Assembly (NCBI GenBank): GCA_963580285.1
Contig: OY757011.1
Location: 102,268,316-102,332,315, forward strand
Length of the DNA: 64,000 nt
DNA from: Lucinisca nassula
Taxonomy: Eukaryota; Mollusca; Bivalvia; Lucinida; Lucinidae
Direction: 5' to 3'
A program made the position numbers and the translations under genes. Below, piece after piece: positions 11,295 to 21,896 of this stretch (position 1 is its first letter; every line of letters begins with the position of its first letter). A model generated the notes under the pieces. The model did no database searches. It worked only from the letters and a program-made list of their open reading frames with translations, and had not been told where the DNA came from.

Positions 11295-13240
11295 AATGCC
11301 CAATTTCTTCTTATATGTAAGAGAAGCAAGATAGTGGCCTTGATGTTTCACTTTTAACATTTTTCGTTTCAGTCATGACTCAAACTAATAGAATTACCCT
11401 TACTACGAAATATGACCACATTATAGAGACAAATGATTATTTAATAACTTCTTTTTGTATATTTTCTTATTCAAAATGTCCCTTATGACAATCTTTCATA
11501 ATCTTGCATTATCCCTGTCATTTGTGAAATGGGTGGTGGGGGTGAGTGGAAAGGTGGGGGTAAAGATATCCCAGCTGGGATATTTTTAGCCCCGGGGGTA
11601 AAGCTAAAATGGCCAGGATATCTTTACCCACATCCCAACTTTTGGGTATAGACTATTTTCTAAAAGCCCAATTTCTTCTTATATGTAAGAGAAGCAAGAT
11701 AGTGGACTTGATGTTTCTCTTTAACATTTTTCGTTTCAATCATGACTCAGACTAATAGAACTACCCTTACTAAGAAATATGACCACATTATAGTGGCAAA
11801 TGATTATTGAATAACTTCTTTTTGTATATTCTCTTATTCAAAATGTCCCTTATGACAATCTTTCATAATCTTGCATTATCCCTGTCAGTTGTGAAATGGG
11901 TGGTTGGGGTGAGTGGAAAGGCGGGGGTAAAGATATCCTGGCCAGTTTAGCTTTACCCCCAGGGGTGAGAATATCCCGGGATATCTTTACCCCCACCCTT
12001 GATATCTTTACCCCCGGGGGTAAAGCTAAACTGGCCAGGATATCTTTACCTCGGGGGTAAAGCTAAACTGGCCAGGATATCTTTACCCCCACCCCAACTT
12101 TTGGGTATAAACTATTTTCTTGATACCCAATTTCTTCTTATATGTAAGAGAAGCAAGATGTTTCACTTTAACATTTTTCGTTTCAATCATGACTAAGACT
12201 TATGATGATGATGATTTCGTGTTTAACGACGCGTCAACCCTCTTTGTGGGTCATAAGCGTCAAGACTAAGACTTATAGAACTACCCTTACTAAGAAATAT
12301 GACCACATTATAGAGGCAAATGATTATTTAATAACTTCTTTTTGTATATTTTCTTATTCAAAATGTCCCTTATGACAATCTTTCATAATCTTGCATTATC
12401 CCTGTCAGTGATGGTGGTGAGTGGAAAGGCGGGGGTAAAGATATCCCGGCTGGGATATCTTTACCCCCGGGGGTAAAGCTAAACTGGCCAGGATATCTTT
12501 ACCCCCACCCCAACTTTTGGGTATAAACTATTTTCGAAACGCCCAATTTCTTCTTATATGTAAGAGAAGCAAGATAGTGGACTCAATGTTTCAGTTTAAC
12601 ATTTTTCGTTTCAATCATGACTCAGACTAATAGAACTACCCTTAGTAAGAAATATGACCACATTATAGAGGCAAATGATTATTTAAAAACTTCTTTTTGT
12701 ATATTTTCTTATTCAAAATGTCCCTTATGAAAATCTTTCATAATCTTGCATTATCCCTGTCAGTGGTGGTGGTGAGTGGAAAGGTGGGGGTAAAGATATC
12801 CCGGCTGGGATATCTTTACCCCTGGGGGTAAAGCTAAACTGGCCAGGATATCTGGTCCCCCACCCCAACTTTTGGGTATAAACTATTTTCTTAATGCCCA
12901 ATTTCTTCATATATGTAAGAGAAGCAAGATAGTGGACTATATAGATGTTTCACTTTAACCTTTTTTCATTTCAATCATGACTCGGACTAATAGAACTACC
13001 CTTAGTAAGAAATATGACCATATTATAGAGGCAAATGATTATTTAAGAACTTCTTTTTTTGTATATTTTCTTATTCAAAATGTTGCTTATGACAATCTTT
13101 CATAATCTTGCATTGTCCCTGTCAGTCATGAAATGAGTGGTGGTAGTGAATGGGCAGGGGGGTAAAAGATATCCTGGCTGGGATATCTTTACCCCCGGGG
13201 GTAAAGCTAAACTGGCCAGGATATCTTTACCCCAACCCAT

Positions 13241-13843
13241 GAGCAATGGTAGAGATGTGAAATCCTGATTCATGCAAGCTAGCTTGTGGTGATGTTTTGT
13301 CAACCATAGACCATTGGACATCAGTAGTACCTTCATAATTGAGAAGTGTGCATGTTTGGGTCTTCCAAAGTTTGGATTTGGGGTGGGGTGGGGTCACACT
13401 ATCTTCACCCCCACCTATGCGCAATGGTACAATTTGTGAAAAACTGATTAATGCACACTATATAGTATAAGTGTGCTTAATTGTGTTTTTCTAAATGTTG
13501 GAAGGGTGGGGGTCAAGCTACCCCAGCCAGGATATTATCCCTGTCATTTGGGTGGTCTTAATTGTACATGTATTTCCGACTCCCTAAGACCACTTGTGGG
13601 AGGTGGGGGTGAGTGGAAAGGTGGGGGTAAAGACCATTCCTGTGCAGTATATATAGTATAAGTGTGCTTAATTGTGTTTTTCTAAATGCTGGAAGGTCGG
13701 GGGTCAAGCTACCCCAGCCAGGATATTTCCCCCCCCCTCCCCCCGTGAAGGTATCCCAGCTGGGATATCTTTACCCCCAACCATGAGCAATGGTAGAGGT
13801 GTGAAATCCTGAATCATGCAAGCTAGCTTGTGGTATTGTTATA
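13241..13843. repeat. Central part of the giant element, left of the MITE
   Basis: Short repeated blocks such as GTGAAATCCTGATTCATGCA, GCAAGCTAGCTTGTGGT and GTCAAGCTACCCCAGCCAGG occur two or three times each, with G/C-rich runs at 13728-13745. The text after GTCAACCATAGACCATTGG recurs at 14986, giving a paralogous copy of the MITE target. Confidence 0.55.
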
Positions 13844-14980
13844 GGGGCTCTTACACTGTCACGACTTTGACCACGATTGTCCACGACCAATTGGGACCAT
13901 GAAAATCGTGGCAAATCGGGGCATACACGGTTCCGATTTCACTACCCTACGAATACTCACGACATTGCTACGACACTTCTACGAACAATCACGATTGTTG
14001 TACGATAATGGAGCCGATTTACAACGATCCTCTACGATCGACCACGATGTCTTACGATCCTCTAGGATTCTTCTACGACTGCACCACGATTGCTTCAAGA
14101 TATCAGACGATCATACACGATTTCTCACGATCCCTGCAAGACTGCTCTACGACCAAGGCACGATGATCAAAGACTCAGTACGATCATGGAGGATTCGATA
14201 CGATTTACTCACGATTAACCAAGACTTCTCCCGATTCGTCAGGATTTATAACGATCTGGGTATATAAAAGTGTTCATCAAATGCACAGTGTCATTCAGTT
14301 TCAACCATTTCTGTAAAGAGCATCTGACGAAAATGTTTTTGCAGCCAGGTCAAAGGCTTCTGTATCTTCAAAATTTAGTTCAGCTCGAACAAGACACGAT
14401 AGAAAATGACATTGCAATGGCTGAACAACTGGAGGTGCAGAGGAACAGGAGGGACAGGTGACAGTTGACCATAGATGCTTGGGTAATTATATGTACAAAG
14501 TTACGTGGAGAAAGTAGTGCGTTCGACGTAGCGTCGGGATAAATCGTGCTAGCGTCGTCATCAATCGTAGTGCATTCCTGGTGAATCTTGCATTGTCGTG
14601 AGCAGTCGTCATGATATCGTAGTAGATCGTACGGCAGTCGCAACGGAATTGTAGAGGCATCGTAGATGATCTTGTCTCGTCGTAGCACAATCGTGGTAGA
14701 ATTCAGTCACGATTATTCACGATTGGTCACGATTACCAGGACGACAGCTCACGACTGAGCTACGATTTCTCTACGACCGCTCTACGATTTGAAAAATGAT
14801 GCCGACTCGTCACGAATGTTTTGAACATGTCCAAAACAGTCGTGGTCACTCCCGAATTATCACGATCAACCACGATTCCTCAAGATCTCTGCCGACTTCT
14901 CTACGACGTTGTTCACGATTTACCACGATTTAAAAAATCGTGGTGAGTCGTGGCCAAAATCGTGACAGTGTAAGAGCCCC
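13844..14980. mobile_element. 1.14-kb MITE with 33-bp TIRs and phased ACGA motifs
   Basis: Both ends begin GGGGCTCTTACACTGTCACG in inverted orientation and match over ~33 bp. The right end is followed by TTAA, the left is preceded by TTATA, and the paralogous site at about 13290 lacks the insert, so a TTAA target is likely (piggyBac- or Kolobok-type; inference). The interior is packed with CACGATT/CTACGAC motifs, commonly 10-11 bp apart, on both strands. There is no transposase. Confidence 0.8.
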
Positions 14981-15229
14981 TTAAGTCAACCATAGACCAT
15001 TGGACATCAGTAGTACCTTCCATTGTTGAGAAGTGTGCTTGTCTGGGTTTTCCAAAGTCTTAATTTTTTGGGGGTTGGTGTGTGTGTGGGGGGGGGGGTG
15101 GGGTCACCGTATCCCAGCCAGGAAATCTTCACCCCCATCCATGAGCAATGGTATAAGATGTGAAAAAAATATTCTTGCAAGCTGTACAGTTTAATTATGC
15201 TTGTTTTTTTTTTTGTTTTTTTTTTGCTT
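14981..15229. repeat. Central part of the giant element, right of the MITE
   Basis: Continues the sequence interrupted at 13843 (GTCAACCATAGACCATTGG, then ATCAGTAGTACCTTC as at 13319). It contains a GT/G-rich run at 15076-15101 and poly-T. Confidence 0.5.
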
Positions 15230-17845
15230 CGCTTACATATAAGAAGAAATTGGGCATTAAGAATAAGTTTATACCCAAAAGTTGGGGTGGGGGTACAGAT
15301 ATCCTGGCCAGTTTAGCTTTACCCCCGGGGGTAAAGATATCCCAGCCGGGATATCTGTACCCCCGCCTTTCCACTCACCACCACCCATTTCACAACTGAT
15401 AGGGATAATGCAAGATTATGAAAGATTGTCATAAGGGACATTTTGAATAAGAAACTATACAAATTCTTAAAGTGATTTTTAATACATAGTCTATTTGTTA
15501 TTTTCCCTGCGGAAAAATAATTTAGAAGAATATACAAAAAGAAGTTATTAAATAATCATTTGCCTCTATAATATGGTCATATTTCTTACTAAGGGTAGTT
15601 CTATTTGTCCGAGTCATGATTGAAACGAATGATGTTCAAGTGAAACATCGAGTCCACTTTCTTGCTTCTCTTACATATTAAAAGAATTGGGCATTAAGAA
15701 AATAGTTTATACCCAAAAGTTGGGGTGGGGGTAAAGATATCCTGGCCAGTTTAGCTTTACCCCCGGGGGTAAAGATATCCCAGCCAGGATATCTTTACCC
15801 CCGCCTTTCCACTCAACACCACAACCCATTTCACAACTGACAGGGATAATGCAAGTTTATGAAAGATTGTAATAAGGGACATTTTGAATAAGAAACTATA
15901 CAAAAAAAGTTATTGAATAATCATTTGCCTCTATAATATGGTCATATTTCTTACTCAGGGTAGTTCTATTAGTCCGAGTCATGATTGGAACGAAAAATGT
16001 TAAAGTGAAACATCAAGTCCACTATCTTGCTTCTCTTACATATAAGAAGAAATTGGGCATTAAGAAAATAGTTTATACAAAAAAGTTGGGGTGGGGGTAA
16101 AGATATCCTGGCCAGTTTAGCTTTACCCCGGGGGGTAAAGATATCCCATCTGGGATATCTTTACCCCTGCCTTTCCACTCACCACCACCACCCATTTCAC
16201 AACTGACAGGGATAATGAGAGATAATGAAAGATTATCATAAGGGACATTTTGAATAAGAAACTAGAGCGCGCAGTCGATGGCAAGCCATCGCAAATCCCC
16301 ACGTTTTCTCCACAGTAGCCAAGTACCAGATAACATATTTCTCATGTATATATTTTTCCTGCCATAAAACACAAACAAAAAAAAAAAAAAAATTGACCTT
16401 TTTACCCCTCCCCAGGGCCCCTTGGGGCGGGGACAAAAATAAATGTGCTCTTGTGCAAGGCATTCATGTAAGCAACTCGCATACCAAATTTGGTTGAATT
16501 CCGGCTAACGGTTTAGGAGGAGATAGCCGGACAGACAGACGGACAGACAGACAGACAGATGGACAGACGGAGGCGATAACAATATCCCCACTTTTCGTTG
16601 AAAAACGTGGGGATAATTCGTTGAAAAACGTGGGGATAAATATACAAAAAGAAGTTATTAAATAATCATTTGCCTCTATAATATGGTCATATTTCTTACT
16701 AAGGGTAGTTCTATTTGTCCGAGTCATGATTGAAACGAAAAATGTTCAAGTGAAACATCGAGTCCACTTTCTTGCTTCTCTTACATATAAGAAGAAATTG
16801 GGCATTAAGAAAAACAGTTTATACCCAAAAGTTGGGGTGGGGGTAAAGATATCCTGGCCAGTTTAGCTTTACCCCCGGGGGTAAAGATATCCCAGCCGGG
16901 ATATCTTTAACCCCGCCTTTCCACTTACCACCACAACCCATTTCACAACTGACAGGGATAATGCAAGTTTATGAAAGATTGTCATAAGGGACATTTTGAA
17001 TAAGAAACTATACAAAAAGAAGTTATTAAATAATCATTTGCCTCTATAATATGATCTTATTTCTTACCAAGGGTAGTTCTATTAGTCCGAGTCATGATTG
17101 AAACAAAAAATGTTCGTGAAACATCGAGTCCACTATCTTGCTTCTATTAAATATAAGAAGAAATTGGGCATTTAGAAAATAGTCTATACCCAAAAGATAT
17201 CCTGGCCAGTTTAGCTATACCCCCGGGGGTAAAGATATCCCAACGGGGAAATCTTTACCCCAGCCTTTCCACTCACCACCACCACCCATTTCACAACTGA
17301 TGGGGATAATGCAAGATTATGAAAGATTGTCATAAGGGACATTTTGAATAAGAAAATATACAAAAGAAGATATTAAATAATAATTTGCCTCTATAATATG
17401 GTCATATTTCTTTCTAAGGGTAGTTCTACAAGTCCGAGTCACAATTGAAACGAATAATGTTCAAGTGAAACATTGATTCCACTATCTTGCTTCTCTTACA
17501 TATAAGAAGAAATTGGGCATTTAGAAAATAGTTTATACCCAAAAGTTGGGGTGGGGGTAAAGATATCCTGGCCAGTTTAGCTTTACCCCGGGGGTAAGGA
17601 TATCCAAGTCGGGATATCTTTACCCCCGCCTTTCCACTCACCACCACCACTGACAGGGATAATGCAAGATTATGAAAGATTGTCATAAGGGACATTTTGA
17701 ATAAGAAAATATACAAAAAGAAGTTATTAAATAATTTGCCTCTATAATATGGTCATATTTCTTACTAAGGGTAGTCCTATTAGTCTGAGTCATGATTGAA
17801 ACGAAAAAATGTTAAAGTGAAACATCAAGTCCACTATCTTGCTTC
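15230..17845 (-). repeat. Palindromic satellite, right array (inverted orientation)
   Basis: Units are the reverse complement of the left array: TTACATATAAGAAGAAATTG, then CCCAAAAGTTGGGGTGGGGG, then the GGCCAGTTTAGCTTTACCCC palindrome cluster, then TCACAACTGACAGGGATAAT. One unit is interrupted by a HINE-like insert at 16263-16638. Confidence 0.85.
16263..16638 (+). mobile_element. HINE-like element, CCCCACGTTTTC family
   Basis: The 5' subterminal CCCCACGTTTTC (16297-16308) is mirrored by GAAAAACGTGGGG (16600-16612) in a 3' stem-loop beginning CCCCACTTTTCG (16586). A GACAGACGGACAGACAGACA microsatellite (16527-16570) precedes it. The terminal arm TTCGTTGAAAAACGTGGGGA is duplicated in tandem (16597 and 16618). 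It splits one satellite unit. Confidence 0.7.
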
Positions 17846-19126
17846 ACTTACCAGGGCCCAAGCTAGCCCAAAAAATTTGGGAGAAGTGACTTCTCCCTCC
17901 TGGGAAAATAGGGAGAAGTTTGCTGGGTCTAGGGAGAAGTGGGTGCGGCTTAACGCCGAACAACAACAATGTAATGAGTTCTCCTGTAAACCCCTATTTG
18001 GAGAGTGTGTTTTATAGGGGTATCAATCAATTCCACTTTTGAGACCACCTGAAATGAAGACTAATTCTGCTTTAAAAAGCTTATTTGGTTGGCTGCAGTT
18101 ATTCTTTCTGTTTTCTGCATACAGTGACCCCTGATCAGAGACCACTTTCTGGACTGTTCAAAAGTGGTCTTAAAGACCACTTTTGAACTGTCCCGAAGGT
18201 GGACTTAATATAGTAATTTTACTGTATTTGGGCAAGCTGTAACTTTTGTTATATCCAACCATGTTATAATGAAAGGTGTTATAAAGTAAAGAGGTTTCTA
18301 TGTAATAGATCAGTTCACTAAGTACCTGTCACAATTGTATTTGAAACAAGGGGGCACAACCTCGCTAGATGAAAATCAGTTGTTATTTTTTTATGAATTT
18401 GGATAATTACTGAGTAACTGAATATTTACCGGCAAGTAATAATTATTTTCACTTCCAAAATAAAAAATTGCTACCTATTTTTGTTGTTGTCCATAAAAAA
18501 TGAAAACGATTGATGGATGCAAAAGTAATGTACAAACAAATCAATGGCAAATAAACCATCTATATTTAACATTTATTAAATCCTAATGCAGTGTCAATGT
18601 TACCGGTCAGATTAATCTTATTACTGCAATACAACAATACTTAACAAAGTACGTCCGCACCCGGACTTTGGCACGAGCTAACGGTACAAATATACCTGTA
18701 TAAGTTACATAATCTTGTGTAATCTTAATTGGCTCTTAATGCAATAAAAACTTTGTGCAATCAACCGAGATAAATTTATGACAGTACAAGACTACTAAGC
18801 GTGTTGCAAGTGGCTCGAGCTGCATGAGCTAACGGTTAGAATTAAATTACATAACAGTACCAAACTGCAACTGGGAAGAAGTGCAGAATAAACAGTTAGC
18901 TTTGTTCAGTGCAATTACTGAGATTTCTGACACTAGTGGATCGAAGGATTATCGTCACCTTGTCAGTTTACCGTTACTGTTCACAAGGAAGACCAAAAAA
19001 AAAAAAAAAAACGGTCGAAATTTCAGGGCGAAGTTTTTTTCGCTTTCATCGCCAAAGTCGGCGAAGTGAGCCCCAACAGGGCGACTTCTTCGCCCGAGTC
19101 GCCCTCTAGCTTGAGCCCTGACTTAC
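17846..19126. mobile_element. hAT-like element, 6-bp TSD, within the giant element
   Basis: The element proper is 17852-19120, with inverted ends CAGGGCCCAAGCTAG and CTAGCTTGAGCCCTG. ACTTAC is repeated on both sides (17846-17851, 19121-19126), cutting a satellite unit. CAGGG ends suggest hAT, although 6 bp is shorter than the canonical 8. Subterminal GGGAGAAGT and GGGCGAAG motifs recur. No transposase frame is visible. Confidence 0.65.
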
Positions 19127-19356
19127 ATGTAAGAAGAAATTGGGCATTAAGAAAATAGTTTATACCCAAAAGTTGGGGTGGGGGTAAAGATATCCTAGAC
19201 AGTTTAGCTTTACCCCCGGGGGTAAAGTTATCCCAGCCGGGATAGCTTTACCCCCGGGGGTGAAGATATCCAGGGTGGGGGTAAAGATATCCCGGGATAT
19301 CTTTACCCCCGGGGGTAAAGCTACCCAGGGGGTAAAGATAAACTGTTACACCGGTA
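19127..19356 (-). repeat. Last satellite unit and right terminal inverted repeat of the giant element
   Basis: Continues the satellite unit broken at 17845 and ends in stacked palindromes (GGGATATCTTTACCCCC, GGGGGTAAAGCTACCCAGGG) and ACACCGGTA. Confidence 0.7.
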
Positions 19357-19365
19357 ATTCACAAA

Positions 19366-19425
19366 CTGCATGACATACAGTGAAGATCCTGATCAGATGG
19401 CTTCTGCAGAAACCATCTGATCTGT
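19366..19425. repeat. GATCAG hairpin MITE, split by SINE-3
   Basis: GATCCTGATCAGATGGCTTC faces GAAACCATCTGATCTG. The probable right end GCAGGAAAAGGGTTAA lies at 19720-19736, beyond the inserted SINE-3. This gives the order MITE first, SINE second. Confidence 0.5.
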
Positions 19426-19719
19426 TTGTTTGTTTTGTTTAAGGTTGAAAGTCCCTGTCCCTGTCAACACTCTAAAAGGTCATTTTGGAGAGATTGCTTC
19501 CAATTTTGTGGGACTTTTACCGGTACCCGACATCGAGATGAGATGACTCCTCAAGCCCTGCTGCCCAAAGAAAAACCAATAGGGTTTATAAGCATGGATG
19601 GTCCGACTCACATCGCTTTGCCTGGGCAGAAACGGTTTACCAGTACTCGTGTGTGGCCGGTTTCAGCTCTGCGTGAAAGCATCATGCAGCCCATCTATTT
19701 CATCAAGCCCCGATGGGGC
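19426..19719 (-). mobile_element. SINE-3 copy, antisense
   Basis: Carries all family blocks, including GTTTATAAGCATGGATGGTC and AAGCATCATGCAGCCCATCT, with small insertions (a duplicated CCCTGTCC block and GGTACCCG). Confidence 0.75.
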
Positions 19720-19799
19720 TCAGCAGGAAAAGGGTTAATTTATAAGGTGCTTCCTTTGAATAGCTCCAGATAAGATGAGTAATCAGGGGATATTTTTTT

Positions 19800-20103
19800 T
19801 GTTTTGTTTGTTTGATTTGAGGTTTAACGTCCCCGTCAACACTGTAAAGGTCATTTTGGAGATGTTGCTTCCAGTTTGTGGGACTTTTACCCAACATTGA
19901 GATGAAATAACATCTAAATCCCTGCCACCCAATGAAACCCATAGGGTTTATAAACATGGATGGGCCGACTCACAGCGCTTTGCCTGGGCAGGCTAAGATC
20001 CTCTAAGTGGTTTACCAGTACTCATGTGCAGCTCGGTTTCAGCTCTGCGTGGAAGCATCATGCAGCCCATCTATTTCTTCAAGCCCGGATGGGTGGGGGT
20101 ACC
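19800..20103 (-). mobile_element. SINE-3 copy with 12-bp TSD
   Basis: Full-length antisense copy. GGATATTTTTTT occurs on both sides (19788-19799 and 20104-20115), showing target-primed insertion into a T-rich site. Confidence 0.8.
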
Positions 20104-21034
20104 GGATATTTTTTTATTTCTGCATAAAAACCTGTCGTGGCTACTTGTTATAGCTGCCTCGCTGAGGCTAGTACATGTACCAACAACATAGACATCTGTA
20201 GAGGATTAACTGCTATCCTACCGCATAAATTACTTGAGCCACACCCATGTCTGACCTCACATGTGAGACACGATGTTCTGCGATGGAAGATCAGGTGGTT
20301 TTACTCCCGGTACTCTGGATTTGACCGTTTTACCATCGGCTCTGAATAAGGGAAATAATCTTAAATGGGCCGAAAGACCCCCCCCCCCCCCCAAAAAAAA
20401 AAAAAAACTAGAATTGTCAAAGCATCTGACTATAGCCCCACTATAGCACTATCAGAAAAGAAAAATACAAGAAAAAAAATGTTTTCAGCCTATGGAACGG
20501 ACACAAATTATTACTGTAGTGAGTGTACCGAGTGCCATTTTTCAATGTTCAAAGGGCAATCATTCCAAAATTAGGCAATCCAGAGTTATGGTTCATGCCC
20601 TCTGCACATCGTCTTATAGTGCTTTACAATTGTGTGAAGTTTCATGAAAATACCTCAAACGGTTTTTGAGTTGTGGAGTTGACAATTAAGGTTAAAATTG
20701 CCATTTTATAAATGTTCAAAGGCCAATAACTCCAAAAGTAGGCGCAATCAAGAGTTATGGTTCATGTGCTCTGCACATCGTCTCATAGTGCTTTACATTT
20801 GTGAGAAGTTTCATGAAAATACCTCAAACTGTTTTTGAGTTACCATATTCGACCTATTTACCCCACATGCTCCTATAAGCGCACACCCAAGCTTTTCCTG
20901 GAAAAAATACACAAGTGCACACTTTACAGTAACCTCCCAACAAATTCATATTGAGTTTTGCTGCATCTTTGACCCAGACAATCTTATGTATATGTGGTGA
21001 ATCCCTATACTGAAATTCAACTCTATAAAATAAT

Positions 21035-21793
21035 CAGTGTTCAATCCAGGATTTGGGGTTTGGGGGCCATCTGGGCCCACAGGCCATGGAAAAGGGGGCC
21101 ATTTGGAATAGGGGGCCCTTAAATTATACTATATAAAGTTATTAGATTTATCTTAAGGTTTAAGCTGCATGATAAAAATGGACACAAAACAAGTTTAACA
21201 GCACAGACAAAATCTATTTAGTTTATCTATCCATCTTCTAATACTGAGTTGGTCACATTTGCTCATTACCTCATTTAACTAGTACAAAACAATTTGGATA
21301 AAGTGTCTTGCTCAAGTGCTAAATGCATGTTTTATCTAGAATGAATGCCATTAAAAATATTTCTGGAAGAGAAGAACTCTATAATAAATAGCGCCCGCCT
21401 CGGTATATTGCGGTATTTCGGTCCAGTATTTAGCGTAAGCCGCACGGCGTACACGAATTTGGCGTAAGCCGCCCGGCGCACACAAGTATACCGAACATGG
21501 CCGCATCCCGGTAAACAAAACGTCAATTTCGGTTTATAAAAATAAGAATTGTTACGGATAAAACAAAATGTATTTCTAAGTTATTTTGATCAGGCAACAT
21601 GCGGTTTTTTACCAACTCAACAATACGCAACAGGCAGCCAAAATACCGCGAGAAAAGCGCAAAAATGAACTCCAGAAGAAACAGTCTCTAAATTCTACAG
21701 TTGCGCCCGACGGGCCTATTGAATGATCTCCAGTGCGCCCCTCATGTAAAAAGCGGGCCCAGGGCGCAATGGCGCAGCCTAGATTGAACACTG
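21035..21793. mobile_element. hAT-like element, 6-bp TSD AATAAT
   Basis: Inverted ends CAGTGTTCAATCCAGG and CCTAGATTGAACACTG are flanked by AATAAT (21029-21034, 21794-21799). The length is 759 bp and there is no transposase. It sits inside the TA-flanked element. The end sequence suggests hAT, while the TSD is shorter than canonical. Confidence 0.7.
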
Positions 21794-21896
21794 AATAATC
21801 ATATCGGAAGCCTTTGTTTTCATATTTTTTTTTTTTCGTAATGAGTGTGCGCTTATTAGGTAGATTTTTCAACACAATATTTTCATACAATTCTGA

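Larger units (their letters stand above)
10660..13240 (+). repeat. Palindromic satellite, left array (~400-bp units)
   Basis: About seven units. Each combines a palindrome cluster (GGGATATCTTTACCCCC, GGGGGTAAAGCTAAACTGGC, CAGGATATCTTTACCCCC) with a shared ~300-bp spacer holding AACTTTTGGGTATAAACTAT, TTACATATAAGAAG-type text and CCCTTATGACAATCTTTCAT. A 579-bp stretch from 10716 recurs essentially unchanged at 11959. Confidence 0.85.
10639..19356. mobile_element. Giant ~8.7-kb inverted structure with ~55-bp terminal inverted repeats
   Basis: The left end reads TACCGGTGT, then AGTTTA, then CCCCTGGGTAGCTTTACCCC. The right end, in reverse complement, reads TACCGGTGT, AACAGTTTATC and CCCCTGGGTAGCTTTACCCC. 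Between them, a ~400-bp palindromic satellite runs in one orientation on the left (10660-13240) and in the opposite one on the right (15230-17845 and 19127-19340). There are no transposase frames. I could not define a target duplication, so a true transposon boundary is inferred. Confidence 0.6.

Noticed and set aside
10756..12196. Two identical 65-residue frames (10756-10953, 11999-12196) as a conserved small gene pair
   Set aside because: They lie in the duplicated satellite segment. Identity reflects a recent DNA duplication, and the frame is broken in the other units.
10660..13240. CRISPR array
   Set aside because: The repeats are palindromic and regularly placed, but units are ~400 bp with conserved 'spacers', in eukaryotic DNA without cas genes.
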